From WYZ-LMO2 sp040514265 (GTDB lineage Archaea; Halobacteriota; Archaeoglobi; Archaeoglobales; Archaeoglobaceae): a stretch of DNA of 42,334 nt. A program made the position numbers and the translations under genes. The stretch lies in the NCBI GenBank assembly GCA_040514265.1, contig JBEVCD010000009.1, positions 1 to 42,334 of the forward strand, in the 5' to 3' direction. This document shows positions 33,512 through 41,546 of the stretch, one piece after another. The notes under the pieces are model-generated. The model saw nothing but the letters and a program-made list of their open reading frames with translations. It was not told the DNA's origin and made no database searches. Positions within the stretch are counted from its first letter, which is position 1. Every line of letters starts with the position of its first letter.

Positions 33512-34641
33512 GCCTCGACGAAATAATTAACGCTTATCCTTTCCCCGAATCCGTGAAGAAGGAAATAAAGGAGGAGCTCGAAAAGCTCGATCTCCCGGAG
33601 GAGAAGTTAAAGGAGATCGTCGAGCGTTGCTACAACGTCTACCTCAGGAACCTCATGGAGCCCGGGGAGGCGGCTGGAATAGTGGCTGCGCAGTCGATAG
33701 GCGAACCGGGCACACAGATGACGATGAGGACTTTCCACTACGCCGGAGTTGCCGAAATAAACGTTACTCTTGGTTTACCGAGGCTCATAGAGATCCTCGA
33801 CGTCCGCAAGACGCCGTCGACTCCCATGATGACCATCAGGCTGCTGCCCGAGTACGCGAAAAGCAGAGAGAAGGCTACGGAGGTCGCGAACCAGCTGGAG
33901 GCGACCTACGTAAAGGACATCGCGGAGATAGAGGCGGACATAAGGTCGATGAGGATCCTAGTAAAACCCGACAGGGCTGCGATGAAACGCAAGAACCTCG
34001 ACGTTGAAACTCTCAAGAAGAAGATCGAGAAGAGTCTGAAGCTTGAAGTTGCTGAGGAGGGCGAAAACCTCGTGATCCAGATCGATGAACCATCCTACAA
34101 GAAGCTTATGACGACGTTCGAAAAACTCAAGAACACGGTGGTGATGGGGATAAAGGAGATAAAGAGGGTCATAATCCGCAAGGAGGGCGACGAGTACGTT
34201 CTCTACACCGAAGGTTCGAACCTGAAGAAGGTGATGAAGGTGCCCGGCGTCGACTTCACGCGGACGCTCACGAACGATATATGGGAGATATACGAAGTGC
34301 TCGGAATCGAAGCTGCGAGGAACGCCGTGATAAAGGAGGCTCTGGAGACGCTCGAAGAGCAAGGTCTCGAAGTCGACCCGCGCCACATAATGCTCGTAGC
34401 CGACGTTATGACGGCTGACGGCGAGCTCCGGCAGATAGGGCGCCACGGAGTCGCGGGAGAGAAGCAGAGCATACTCGCGAGAGCCGCCTTCGAAATGACC
34501 GTGAACAATCTGCTCGAAGCGGCAGTTAGGGGAGAGATCGACTACCTGAGAGGGATAACCGAGAACATAATCGTGGGACAACCGATAAAGCTCGGAACGG
34601 GAGATATAGAGCTCGTGTTGAAGGTGGGGGGTAAGAAATGA
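33508..34641 (+). CDS. rpoA2: RNA polymerase subunit A''
   Basis: A'' is the C-terminal part of the largest subunit and supplies the trigger loop and part of the clamp and jaw. The 377-residue protein contains EPGEAAGIVAAQSIGEPGTQMTMRTFHYAGVAE and RLIEILDVRKTPSTPMM. Late segments HIMLVADVMTADGELRQIGRHGV and FEMTVNNLLEAAVRGE are characteristic. It begins within the rpoA1 stop and ends overlapping rpl30e. No intein or insertion is seen. Confidence 0.97.
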   Translation: MSLDEIINAYPFPESVKKEIKEELEKLDLPEEKLKEIVERCYNVYLRNLMEPGEAAGIVAAQSIGEPGTQMTMRTFHYAGVAEINVTLGLPRLIEILDVRKTPSTPMMTIRLLPEYAKSREKATEVANQLEATYVKDIAEIEADIRSMRILVKPDRAAMKRKNLDVETLKKKIEKSLKLEVAEEGENLVIQIDEPSYKKLMTTFEKLKNTVVMGIKEIKRVIIRKEGDEYVLYTEGSNLKKVMKVPGVDFTRTLTNDIWEIYEVLGIEAARNAVIKEALETLEEQGLEVDPRHIMLVADVMTADGELRQIGRHGVAGEKQSILARAAFEMTVNNLLEAAVRGEIDYLRGITENIIVGQPIKLGTGDIELVLKVGGKK

Positions 34642-34901
34642 CGGACGTCGAGAACATACTCAGGAAGGTTTTGAGGAGCGGTAAATACTACCTCGGGAGC
34701 AAGAGGACGCTGAAGGCTCTGAAGAGGGGAGAAGCGAAAGCTGTGATAGTCGCAAAGAACTGCCCGGAAGACGTGCTGGAAGAAATAAAGAAGTTCAACG
34801 TTCCCGTGTACACGTTCCAGGGAACGAACATGGAGCTCGGAGCGAGGTGCGGTAAACCGTTCAGCGTTGCTGCGATGGCCGTGCTGGAAGACTTAGAGTG
34901 A
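34638..34901 (+). CDS. rpl30e: Ribosomal protein L30e
   Basis: L30e belongs to the L7Ae-like kink-turn RNA-binding fold and sits in the large subunit. The 87-residue protein shows SGKYYLGSKRTLKALKRGEAKAVIVAKNCP, EEIKKFNVPVYTFQGTNMELG and GKPFSVAAMAVLEDLE. It is a little shorter than many L30e proteins but complete at both ends. It overlaps rpoA2 by four bases and leads into nusA, the usual archaeal order. Confidence 0.95.
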   Translation: MTDVENILRKVLRSGKYYLGSKRTLKALKRGEAKAVIVAKNCPEDVLEEIKKFNVPVYTFQGTNMELGARCGKPFSVAAMAVLEDLE

Positions 34902-34906
34902 TCCTT

Positions 34907-35326
34907 ATGGCGCTGAAGCTGTCGGACGAGAGTATAAGGTATTTGACTCTTTTCGAAAACCTCACGGGCGCGAGCGTGAAGGACTGCTTGGTCTACGACG
35001 ACAAGGTCGTCTTCGTTGTCAAGAAGGGCGACATGGGTCTCGCCATAGGAAGAGGAGGCATAAACGTCGAGAGAGCGAGGGAGTTGATAGGAAAGAAGAT
35101 AGAGATAATCGAGCACTCCGACGACCCGGCTGAGTTCATCGCCAACATTTTTAAGCCCATCAACGTAAAGGTCAGGATAATCGAGAAGGGTGGTAAGAAC
35201 ATCGCCCAGATAAGCGTGAGCCCGGATCTGAAAGGAATAGTAATTGGAAAAGGTGGTAAAAACATTAATAAGGCTAAGGAACTGGCGAGGAGACATCACG
35301 ACATCGAGGACATAATCGTAAGGTGA
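34907..35326 (+). CDS. nusA: Transcription factor NusA homologue (two KH domains)
   Basis: The archaeal NusA is a short RNA-binding protein corresponding to the two KH domains of bacterial NusA, without its polymerase-binding N-terminus. This one has about 139 residues: KH1 around KKGDMGLAIGRGGINVERARELIG and KH2 around DLKGIVIGKGGKNINKAKELARR, each with a GxxG loop. ATG at 34907 is used; a GTG at 34898 overlapping the rpl30e stop is also in frame. Its role in archaeal termination or antitermination is not settled in what I know. The end overlaps the upstream part of rps12. Confidence 0.93.
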   Translation: MALKLSDESIRYLTLFENLTGASVKDCLVYDDKVVFVVKKGDMGLAIGRGGINVERARELIGKKIEIIEHSDDPAEFIANIFKPINVKVRIIEKGGKNIAQISVSPDLKGIVIGKGGKNINKAKELARRHHDIEDIIVR

Positions 35327-35331
35327 TGGGT

Positions 35332-35760
35332 ATGGGGATGGGGTTGTTTGCAGCCCGCAAGCTCATAGAGAACAGAAAGAAGTTCAGGTGGAGCGATAAG
35401 AGGTACGTGAGACGCGTGTTGGGGTTAGCTGAAAAATCCGACCCACTCGAAGGAGCCCCGATGGCGAGAGGGATAGTGCTCGAAAAAGTCGGAGTGGAAG
35501 CTAGGCAGCCGAATTCAGCGATAAGAAAGTGCGTCAGAGTTCAGCTCATAAAGAACGGGAGGCAGATCACGGCTTTCTGTCCCGGTGACGGGGCGATAAA
35601 CTTCATCGACGAGCACGACGAGGTCATAGTCGAGAAGATCGGCGGCAGGATGGGGAGGTCGATGGGCGACATCCCCGGCGTCAGGTACAAGGTCATCATG
35701 GTAAACGACACGAGCCTCAAGGAGCTCGTGAGGGGTAGGAAGGAGAAGAAGCTGAGGTGA
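35332..35760 (+). CDS. rps12: Ribosomal protein S12 (uS12)
   Basis: uS12 lines the decoding centre of the small subunit. The 142-residue protein reads GLFAARKLIENRKKFRWSDKRY, then the conserved decoding loops VEARQPNSAIRKCVRVQLIKNG and FCPGDGAINFIDEHDEV, and ends in a basic tail. Of several in-frame starts, ATG 35332 leaves AAGGTGATGG as a ribosome binding site at a normal distance; GTG 35323 overlaps nusA. rps7 follows after four bases. Confidence 0.95.
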   Translation: MGMGLFAARKLIENRKKFRWSDKRYVRRVLGLAEKSDPLEGAPMARGIVLEKVGVEARQPNSAIRKCVRVQLIKNGRQITAFCPGDGAINFIDEHDEVIVEKIGGRMGRSMGDIPGVRYKVIMVNDTSLKELVRGRKEKKLR

Positions 35761-35764
35761 ACGC

Positions 35765-36349
35765 ATGAAATACGGCTTCACGAAGGAGGAACTGCTCGTC
35801 TTCGGAAAGTACGACCCGGAGGAGGTTGAGGTCAAAGATCCAGCACTTAAGAACTACATCTGCCTGAAGCCGCGCTTCGTCCCGCACACTCACGGGAGGC
35901 ACGCGAAGGTTCCCTTCGGCAAGCAGGAGGTCTTCATAGTCGAGAGGCTGATAAACAAGGTGATGAGGAAGGGGCGGAATACTGGCAAGAAACATCTGGC
36001 GTACAACATCGTCAAGGAGGCGTTCGAGATAATCGAGAAGAAGACCAAGAAAAACCCCCTACAGGTTCTGGTCGATGCGCTCGTAAACGCAGGTCCGCGC
36101 GAGGAAGTGGTGAGGCTGAAGTACGGTGGAATAGCAGTTCCGAGGAGCGTAGACACTTCCAGCTTACGCCGCCTCGACGTTGCGCTCAGAAACATAGCCG
36201 AGGGCGCTCGTTTAGCGGCTTTCAAGTCAAAGAAGAGCATAGCCGAGTGCCTCGCCGACGAGATCATAGCGGCTGCTAACAACGAGAGCAGGAGTTACGC
36301 GATATCGAAGAAGGAGGAGGTCGAGAGGGTAGCGAAGTCCGCGAGGTGA
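35765..36349 (+). CDS. rps7: Ribosomal protein S7 (uS7)
   Basis: uS7 organises the head of the small subunit and contacts tRNA in the exit site. The 194-residue protein has PHTHGRHAKVPFGKQEVFIVERLINKVMR, the GKKHLAYNIVKEAFEII helix, NPLQVLVDALVNAGPREEVVRLKYGG, and ends in the NNESRSYAISKKEEVERVAKSAR tail typical of archaeal forms. Its end overlaps or abuts the fusA start. Confidence 0.96.
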   Translation: MKYGFTKEELLVFGKYDPEEVEVKDPALKNYICLKPRFVPHTHGRHAKVPFGKQEVFIVERLINKVMRKGRNTGKKHLAYNIVKEAFEIIEKKTKKNPLQVLVDALVNAGPREEVVRLKYGGIAVPRSVDTSSLRRLDVALRNIAEGARLAAFKSKKSIAECLADEIIAAANNESRSYAISKKEEVERVAKSAR

Positions 36350-38544
36350 TGGGCGTGACGAAGGCTAAGAAGATGGTCGAAAAGATCAAGGAGCTGATGT
36401 ACAAGCCGGAGCGCATAAGGAACATGGGAATCGTAGCCCACATCGACCACGGAAAAACCACGCTCAGCGACAACCTCCTAGCTGGAGCTGGAATGATCAG
36501 TGAGGAGTTAGCCGGTCAGCAGCTCTACCTCGACTTCGACGAGCAGGAGAGGGAGAGGGGAATTACGATAAACGCCGCGAACGTCTCGATGGTTCACGAG
36601 TACAAGGGCGAGGAGTACCTGATCAACCTCATAGACACTCCCGGTCACGTGGACTTCGGCGGCGATGTTACGAGGGCGATGAGAGCTGTAGATGGAGTCA
36701 TAGTCGTCGTTGATGCCGTAGAGGGCGTGATGCCGCAGACGGAGACAGTCCTTCGTCAGGCGCTGAGGGAGAACGTCAAGCCCGTCCTCTTCGTCAACAA
36801 GGTCGACAGGCTGATCAAGGAGCTTGAGCTGACCCCGCAGCAGATGCAGGAGAGGCTCGTGAAGGTCATAACGGAGGTCAACAAGCTGATAAAGGCAATG
36901 AAGCCAGAGAAATACAACGAGTGGCGCGTCGATGTCACGAACGGAAGTGTAGCATTCGGCTCGGCTCTCTACAAGTGGGCTGTCAGCGTCCCCTCGCAGA
37001 AGGAGACGGGCATAGGCTTTAAGGAAGTTTACGAGTACATACAGAGCGGAAGGGAGAAAGAGCTGGCAAAGAAGTCGCCCCTCCACAGAGTCGTGCTCGA
37101 CATGGTCATCCGCCACCTCCCGTCGCCACTCGAAGCTCAGAAAGAGAGGATAAAGGTCATCTGGAAGGGAGACCTGAACAGCGAAATCGGCAGGGCAATG
37201 GTCAACTGCGACCCCAAGGGTCCTGTGGCTCTGATGATAACGAAGATCGTCGTCGACCCGCAAGCCGGAGAGATCGCCGTCGGAAGGCTCTACAGCGGAA
37301 CGCTTAAGCCGGGAATGGAACTATACATCATCGACAGAAGGGCGAAGAACAGAGTTCAGACGGTCGGACTTTTCATGGGTCCGAGGCGCGTGGAGGTCGA
37401 TGAAGTTCCAGCGGGGAACATAGTAGCCGTCGTCGGGCTGCGCGACGCTGTAGCTGGGTCAAGCTGTTCGACGATCGAAGACTTCACACCTTTCGAGAGC
37501 ATAAAGCACTACAGCGAGCCGGTGGTTACGATGGCGATAGAAGCCAAGAACCCGCGCGACCTGCCGAAGCTGATCGAAGTTCTTCGAAAGCTTGCGAAGG
37601 AGGACCCGACGCTGCAGGTTACGCTGAACGAGGAAACGGGAGAGCACCTCATAAGCGGTATGGGTGAGCTGCACCTCGAAGTCAAGGTTGAGAAGATCCG
37701 CCGTGATTACAAGCTTGAAGTCGTAACCTCGCCACCTATAGTCGTGTTCAGGGAGACCGTAACGGCTAGATCGCCCGTAGTCGAGGGCAAGTCGCCGAAC
37801 AGGCACAACAGGTTCTACATAGTCGTCGAACCTCTGCCGGAGGAAGTTATAAGGCTGTTCAAGGAGGAGGACATCGACCTCAAGAAGGGAGACAAGAGTG
37901 TGATAAGAAAGAAGTTAACCGAAGCCGGCTTAAGCGGCGAAGAGGCTGCCGGAGCTGTAGAATACTACGAGGGTAACCTGTTCTGCGACGTAACGAAAGG
38001 CATCCAGTACCTCAACGAGACGATGGAGCTGATACTCGAAGGATTTAGAGAGGCTATGCGCGCCGGACCGCTCGCGAAGGAGCCCTGCATGGGCGTCAAG
38101 GTTAAGCTCGTGGACTGCAAGCTGCACGAAGATGCCGTGCACAGAGGACCGGCACAGGTAATTCCGGCGGTCAGGTCTGCGATACACGCTGCAATGCTGC
38201 AGGCGAATCCGACGCTGCTGGAACCTTACCAGAAGATATTCATAAGTGTCCCTCAGGACATGATGGGAGCTGTTACGAGGGAGATTCAGGGAAGGAGAGG
38301 ACAGATACTCGAAATTCTTGCGGAAGGCGACATGGTTACGATAATAGCTAAGGCTCCCGTTAAGGAGATGTTCGGCTTTGCAGGGTCTATAAGAAGCGCA
38401 ACCTCCGGAAAAGCCATCTGGAGCACGGAGTTTGCAGGATTCGAACCCGTTCCCCAGGGGCTGCTTGAGAACTTCGTGATGGAGGTCAGAAACAGGAAGG
38501 GTCTGAAGCTCGAAATTCCGAAGCCCGAGGACCTCCTCATCTGA
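36349..38544 (+). CDS. fusA: Translation elongation factor EF-2
   Basis: EF-2 is the GTPase that drives translocation. The 731-residue protein has G-domain motifs VAHIDHGKTTLSDNL (residues 29-43), LIDTPGHVDFGGDV and FVNKVDRL. Later domains include the diphthamide loop CKLHEDAVHRGPAQVIP, where His598 (codon 38140-38142) is the residue modified by the diphthamide pathway that includes Dph6 at 12409-13074. ATG 36349 overlaps the rps7 stop; a GTG at 36355, four bases after GAGGTGAT, may be the true start. It ends the operon; EF-1 alpha and S10, which follow EF-2 in many archaea, are absent here. Confidence 0.97.
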   Translation: MGVTKAKKMVEKIKELMYKPERIRNMGIVAHIDHGKTTLSDNLLAGAGMISEELAGQQLYLDFDEQERERGITINAANVSMVHEYKGEEYLINLIDTPGHVDFGGDVTRAMRAVDGVIVVVDAVEGVMPQTETVLRQALRENVKPVLFVNKVDRLIKELELTPQQMQERLVKVITEVNKLIKAMKPEKYNEWRVDVTNGSVAFGSALYKWAVSVPSQKETGIGFKEVYEYIQSGREKELAKKSPLHRVVLDMVIRHLPSPLEAQKERIKVIWKGDLNSEIGRAMVNCDPKGPVALMITKIVVDPQAGEIAVGRLYSGTLKPGMELYIIDRRAKNRVQTVGLFMGPRRVEVDEVPAGNIVAVVGLRDAVAGSSCSTIEDFTPFESIKHYSEPVVTMAIEAKNPRDLPKLIEVLRKLAKEDPTLQVTLNEETGEHLISGMGELHLEVKVEKIRRDYKLEVVTSPPIVVFRETVTARSPVVEGKSPNRHNRFYIVVEPLPEEVIRLFKEEDIDLKKGDKSVIRKKLTEAGLSGEEAAGAVEYYEGNLFCDVTKGIQYLNETMELILEGFREAMRAGPLAKEPCMGVKVKLVDCKLHEDAVHRGPAQVIPAVRSAIHAAMLQANPTLLEPYQKIFISVPQDMMGAVTREIQGRRGQILEILAEGDMVTIIAKAPVKEMFGFAGSIRSATSGKAIWSTEFAGFEPVPQGLLENFVMEVRNRKGLKLEIPKPEDLLI

Positions 38545-38545
38545 A

Positions 38546-38553
38546 TTTTTTTT
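38546..38553 (+). terminator. Oligo-T terminator after fusA
   Basis: Eight T start two bases after the fusA stop codon. This marks the end of the eleven-kilobase polymerase and ribosomal operon. Confidence 0.65.
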
Positions 38554-38679
38554 GCAATCACACCGGAAAGTCGTAGAGCTGAAGAGAGCCTTTTCGGCAC
38601 AGACTTGTGAGTGATACGCTACCATCCAGCAACTTTACCAAAGCCACGTGTTCGGATTGTGTGAACCAATAGCCAAAAG

Positions 38680-38690
38680 TTTTTTAACTA
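38680..38690 (+). promoter_or_regulatory. TATA box of the PPOX-type gene
   Basis: TTTTTTAACTA lies about 25 bases before the ATG at 38711, with CAAAAG upstream. It predicts a leaderless message and supports the ATG at 38711 over an upstream in-frame start. The rest of 38554-38679 shows no gene. Confidence 0.6.
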
Positions 38691-38710
38691 CAGAAAAATT
38701 AACAATCTAT

Positions 38711-39079
38711 ATGGCTATACCTGAGCAATTAAAGAGGGCCAAGTTTATTTGCCTTGAGACCTACAAGAAAAGCGGTGAACCTGTTAGAACTCCTGTCTGG
38801 TTTGCAATCGAAGGAGACACCATCTATTTCCACACCCCAGCAAATTCTGGGAAAGTGAAGAGGCTTAGAAGGAATCCCAAGGTTCGCGTTGCACCGTGCT
38901 CGAGGTTTGGGAAGATAGAGGGCGAGTGGTTTGAGGGTTTGGCTACAGAGTTGAGCAAAGAGGAGGTGGAAAGAGTTATCAAGCTCGTAAATTCGAGACT
39001 TGGTTTCTTAGACAAGATAATCAGCCTGTTCCACAGAAAGAACAGAGTAGCCTTCGCGATTAAGCTGGTGGAATCTTGA
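38711..39079 (+). CDS. PPOX-class (F420- or flavin-dependent) oxidoreductase
   Basis: This 122-residue protein belongs to the split-barrel PNPOx-like superfamily. It reads AIPEQLKRAKFICLETYKKSGEPVRTPVWFAIEGDTIYF, then SGKVKRLRRNPKVRVAPCSRFGKIEGEWFEG, the pattern of small PPOX-class enzymes many of which use F420. Archaeoglobales make F420, and cofE is at 19766, so F420 is the likely cofactor, but FMN is possible and the substrate is unknown. The TATA box at 38680 supports the ATG at 38711. Codon use is more AT-rich than in the operon upstream. Confidence 0.85.
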   Translation: MAIPEQLKRAKFICLETYKKSGEPVRTPVWFAIEGDTIYFHTPANSGKVKRLRRNPKVRVAPCSRFGKIEGEWFEGLATELSKEEVERVIKLVNSRLGFLDKIISLFHRKNRVAFAIKLVES

Positions 39080-39370
39080 AAAATCCGTTTTGACAATTAT
39101 TTTTTAACTAGCGGAAAATATGACCTGTCCCCATTACCAAAACAAAAATAATATACAATCGGTAAAGAAATTGTAAAGCTTAAGGTCTTCGAGAGGAACA
39201 GCCAAAACACTTTCAGAGCAGCGGGTAAAAATTTTCTGCTCGATTACGGCTAAGAATTCGTCAGGAGAATCTTTTCTGCAAGCTGTTCATTCTTTACTAC
39301 AACCGTCTGAGATGTTTGTTCCAAGCGGAAAACCCCGACTACAGCTGAGAATAAGAAATAAATAGAAGGT
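39080..39370. other. Gene-free stretch, possible decayed coding sequence
   Basis: No intact gene is visible in these 291 bases. A run of T (39101-39106) after the preceding stop can end transcription. From about 39156 to 39234 one plus frame reads IGKEIVKLKVFERNSQNTF...GKNFLLDYG before a stop, and the same frame resumes EFVRRIFSASCSF up to about 39308. This may be the remains of a gene, but I recognise no family. ATAAGAAATAAATAG near 39350-39364 may serve as TATA region for the protease gene. Confidence 0.4.
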
Positions 39371-39407
39371 ATGATGCCAATTACAAACTATAAGAAAGCA
39401 AAAATTG
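39371..39407 (+). other. Likely true start of the subtilase, out of frame by one base
   Basis: ATG at 39371 and 39374, after AGAAGGT, encode MMPITNYKKAK and then leave the protease frame. Removing one A from the run of five at 39400-39404 joins this to LLVLVAVVLVAGIATA. The result is a textbook signal peptide with a lysine-rich start. The site is therefore either a sequencing slip in a homopolymer, a real inactivating mutation, or a slippery site. Confidence 0.6.
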
Positions 39408-40655
39408 CTGGTTTTGGTCGCAGTAGTACTAGTTGCCGGAATAGCTACTGCGGCATCCGGAACGAAGAACGTTCGAGTTATAATCAAGGTGAACGAGAAC
39501 TTCGACGAAAGCGTAATCCCGGCAAACGGCGGGAAAGTTCTGGCGAGAGGAAAACTCTTTCCGATAATTGTGGCTGAATTGCCGGAAAATGCTGTAGAGA
39601 AACTGAAGAGGGCGAAGGGAGTTGTGAGGGTTGAAAGGGATGCGGTCGTGAATATTTTCAAAGGAAAACCGCCGGGAAGAGGCAAAGACTCGTCTGCTCA
39701 GCCTTCGCAGCAAATTCCTTGGGGGGTAGAAAGGATAAGAGCCACTGAGGCTTGGAAAGTAAGCGATGGCTCGGCAAGTGGGGTTATAGAGGTTGCGATT
39801 ATCGATACCGGAATTGACAGGGATCATCCGGATATTAAAGAAAATCTCGCCTGGGGAGTTAGCGTGCTCAACGGAAAGATTTCAACGAAACCCAACGCTT
39901 ATCAAGACAGGAACGGGCACGGAACCCATGTAGCTGGAATTGTTGCAGCTGTCAACAACGAAATCGGTGTTGTTGGTGTTGCTCCAGCTGTGGAGATTTA
40001 CGCTATAAAAGCTCTCGGAAACGATGGAAGTGGATGGGTCAGCGACATAATTCTTGGAATCGAACAGGCACTCCTCGGACCCGATGGCGTCCTCGACAGT
40101 GATGGAGATGGAGTTATAGCCGGAGATCCGGATGACGATGCGGCTGAAGTCATAAGCATGAGCTTCGGCTCGTCTTCAGATGTACAATCGCTTCACGATG
40201 CCCTAATTGAAGCTTACAATTACGGAGTGGTTCTCGTGGCAGCTTCGGGCAATGATGGATCTTCAGCTCCGAGCTATCCAGCAGCTTACGATGAAGTTAT
40301 AGCTGTAGGAGCGACTGATAGTAGTGATAGCGTTCCAAGCTGGAGCAATAAGGGAGTGGAGCTTTCGGCTCCCGGAGTTGATATATTAAGCACTTATCCG
40401 GATGACAGCTACGAAACGCTCAGCGGCACTTCCATGGCCTGTCCCCACGTCAGCGGAGTTGTTGCGCTAATTCAAGCGGCATACTACAACAGCCATGGCG
40501 AAGTTCTTCCACCAGGCAGTTTCAGCGATACAACCAATTCAACTGTCAGAGGAATTCTGCACATCACAGCAGAAGACGTTAACGGAGACGGTTACGATTC
40601 CGCTTACGGCTACGGTATTGTCAGAGCTGATCTGGCCGTACAAGAAATAAGCTGA
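39405..40655 (+). CDS. Secreted subtilisin-like serine protease (Tk-subtilisin type)
   Basis: The protein, 416 residues from TTG 39405, starts with a hydrophobic signal core (LVLVAVVLVAGIATA). Next comes an inhibitor-I9-like propeptide (residues ~22-83) and a peptidase S8 domain with triad D134 (AIIDTGID), H172 (GHGTHVAG) and S343 (SGTSMACPHVSG), plus oxyanion N283. The insert DSDGDGVIAGDPDDDAAE (231-248) is a calcium loop that I associate with Thermococcus Tk-subtilisin, and the rest is also very similar to that enzyme. In the matching frame only TTG 39405 or later can start it, and the positively charged signal start lies one frame away (see 39371-39407). It probably digests external protein. 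Its AT-rich codons and a relative in Thermococcales hint at gene transfer. Confidence 0.92.
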   Translation: MLVLVAVVLVAGIATAASGTKNVRVIIKVNENFDESVIPANGGKVLARGKLFPIIVAELPENAVEKLKRAKGVVRVERDAVVNIFKGKPPGRGKDSSAQPSQQIPWGVERIRATEAWKVSDGSASGVIEVAIIDTGIDRDHPDIKENLAWGVSVLNGKISTKPNAYQDRNGHGTHVAGIVAAVNNEIGVVGVAPAVEIYAIKALGNDGSGWVSDIILGIEQALLGPDGVLDSDGDGVIAGDPDDDAAEVISMSFGSSSDVQSLHDALIEAYNYGVVLVAASGNDGSSAPSYPAAYDEVIAVGATDSSDSVPSWSNKGVELSAPGVDILSTYPDDSYETLSGTSMACPHVSGVVALIQAAYYNSHGEVLPPGSFSDTTNSTVRGILHITAEDVNGDGYDSAYGYGIVRADLAVQEIS

Positions 40656-40666
40656 GATTCTCTCCA

Positions 40667-40672
40667 TTTTTT
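40667..40672 (+). terminator. Oligo-T terminator after the subtilase
   Basis: Six T followed by CC, about a dozen bases after the stop codon; a common archaeal termination signal. Confidence 0.4.
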
Positions 40673-40727
40673 CCTGCACGCTGACGTGCTGACAATGAGA
40701 TGCTGTTCGCAACCTTGCAGTTATGAC

Positions 40728-41297
40728 TTAAACTCTGAGAAGTGTGAAGATCACCGACATCAGGTTGTTTGAGAAATGCGTAAGCCAGCTTCCGAAGAGC
40801 CTGTATCTCAGGTACACAGCTCCGAAGACCATGCCAATGAAGAATACGTCAACAGCTTTAAGGATGCCCCATCCAAACAGGATATGGTGCAATCCAAAGG
40901 TCAAGCTTGAAATAATCAGACCGGTAAAAACCATATCTCTGTTCAGGAAAAACTGAAGTACAAGTCTCCTGTGAATTACCTCCTCAACAATCGGAGCAAC
41001 GCCAATTACGTAAACAACTTTCACGCTCAAAGGCTGATAGATCCACCAGCTTCCCCTTCCAAAGAATAAACCGATTATCCACGGAAAATTCGAGAAAAGG
41101 AATCTAAGAACTGAGAAATTGACGAGGAAGCAGAGGATTCCAATTGCTAAGGGGATTGCCACGTCTCTGAATTTAAAGGTTTCACGAAACAGTATTTCAC
41201 GGAATCTCCTCTTGGAGAGCGAGTACAATTTCCACACACCTTCAGCTCTGAAGCGACATTGTCCGAATCGTTTTCTGTTCTCCCAAAGTTTTATCAA
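40728..41297 (-). CDS. CPBP family intramembrane metalloprotease (Abi/CAAX type)
   Basis: This protein of up to 189 residues is a membrane protease of the CPBP family. Hydrophobic segments occur at about residues 46-67, 92-103, 122-135 and 152-165. The three signature motifs are present: E105-E106-xxx-R110 (APIVEEVIHRR), F134-xxx-H138 (FGLHH) and H174-xxx-N178 (HFSNN), all required for the glutamyl protease site. The open frame begins at a TTG (41297) with no ribosome binding site; GTG at codon 21, after GAAGGT, is a likely alternative. Family roles range from prenyl-protein processing to bacteriocin self-immunity; the role here is unknown. It is divergent from vapBC. Confidence 0.85.
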   Translation of the reverse strand: MIKLWENRKRFGQCRFRAEGVWKLYSLSKRRFREILFRETFKFRDVAIPLAIGILCFLVNFSVLRFLFSNFPWIIGLFFGRGSWWIYQPLSVKVVYVIGVAPIVEEVIHRRLVLQFFLNRDMVFTGLIISSLTFGLHHILFGWGILKAVDVFFIGMVFGAVYLRYRLFGSWLTHFSNNLMSVIFTLLRV

Positions 41298-41330
41298 GTT
41301 GGTAGCGAAAGAAATTAATGGTGATTGGCA

Positions 41331-41546
41331 ATGATTGTGGAAGTTAGAAAGATAGATAGTCAGGGAAGGATTGTTCTGCCTAAGGAGTGGCGGGATAAGT
41401 GGGGCGATGAGGTGATTCTGATTAGGTTTGAGGACAGGATAGAGATTTTGCCGAAGAGGAAACCCAGACTCTCGCAGTTCTTCGACGTAGTTGAAGCTGA
41501 GGTCAGAGAGGATGTTGAGAAAGAGCTTTTGGAGAATATGCTATGA
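41331..41546 (+). CDS. vapB: VapB antitoxin, AbrB/MazE-type DNA-binding domain
   Basis: This 71-residue protein starts with the swapped-hairpin AbrB fold (VRKIDSQGRIVLPKEWRDKWGDEVILI), which binds its own operator as a dimer. The acidic C-terminal helix (EAEVREDVEKELLENML) would wrap around the toxin. The ATG at 41331 follows GGTGATTGGCA; a TTG two codons earlier is weaker. The stop overlaps the vapC ATG in ATGA, the classic antitoxin-first layout. A TATA-like TTTTATCAAG at 41290-41297 would lie inside the 5' end of the divergent CPBP gene. Confidence 0.93.
   Translation: MIVEVRKIDSQGRIVLPKEWRDKWGDEVILIRFEDRIEILPKRKPRLSQFFDVVEAEVREDVEKELLENML

Noticed and set aside
27538..34641. Split of RNA polymerase B and A subunits as possible gene breakage
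   Set aside because: Separate B''/B' and A'/A'' genes are the normal state in this group of euryarchaea.
39371..39577. 68-codon frame starting at 39371 as an independent small gene
   Set aside because: After the first dozen residues it is an arginine/serine-rich shadow of the protease frame; only its start is meaningful, as the likely N-terminus of the subtilase.
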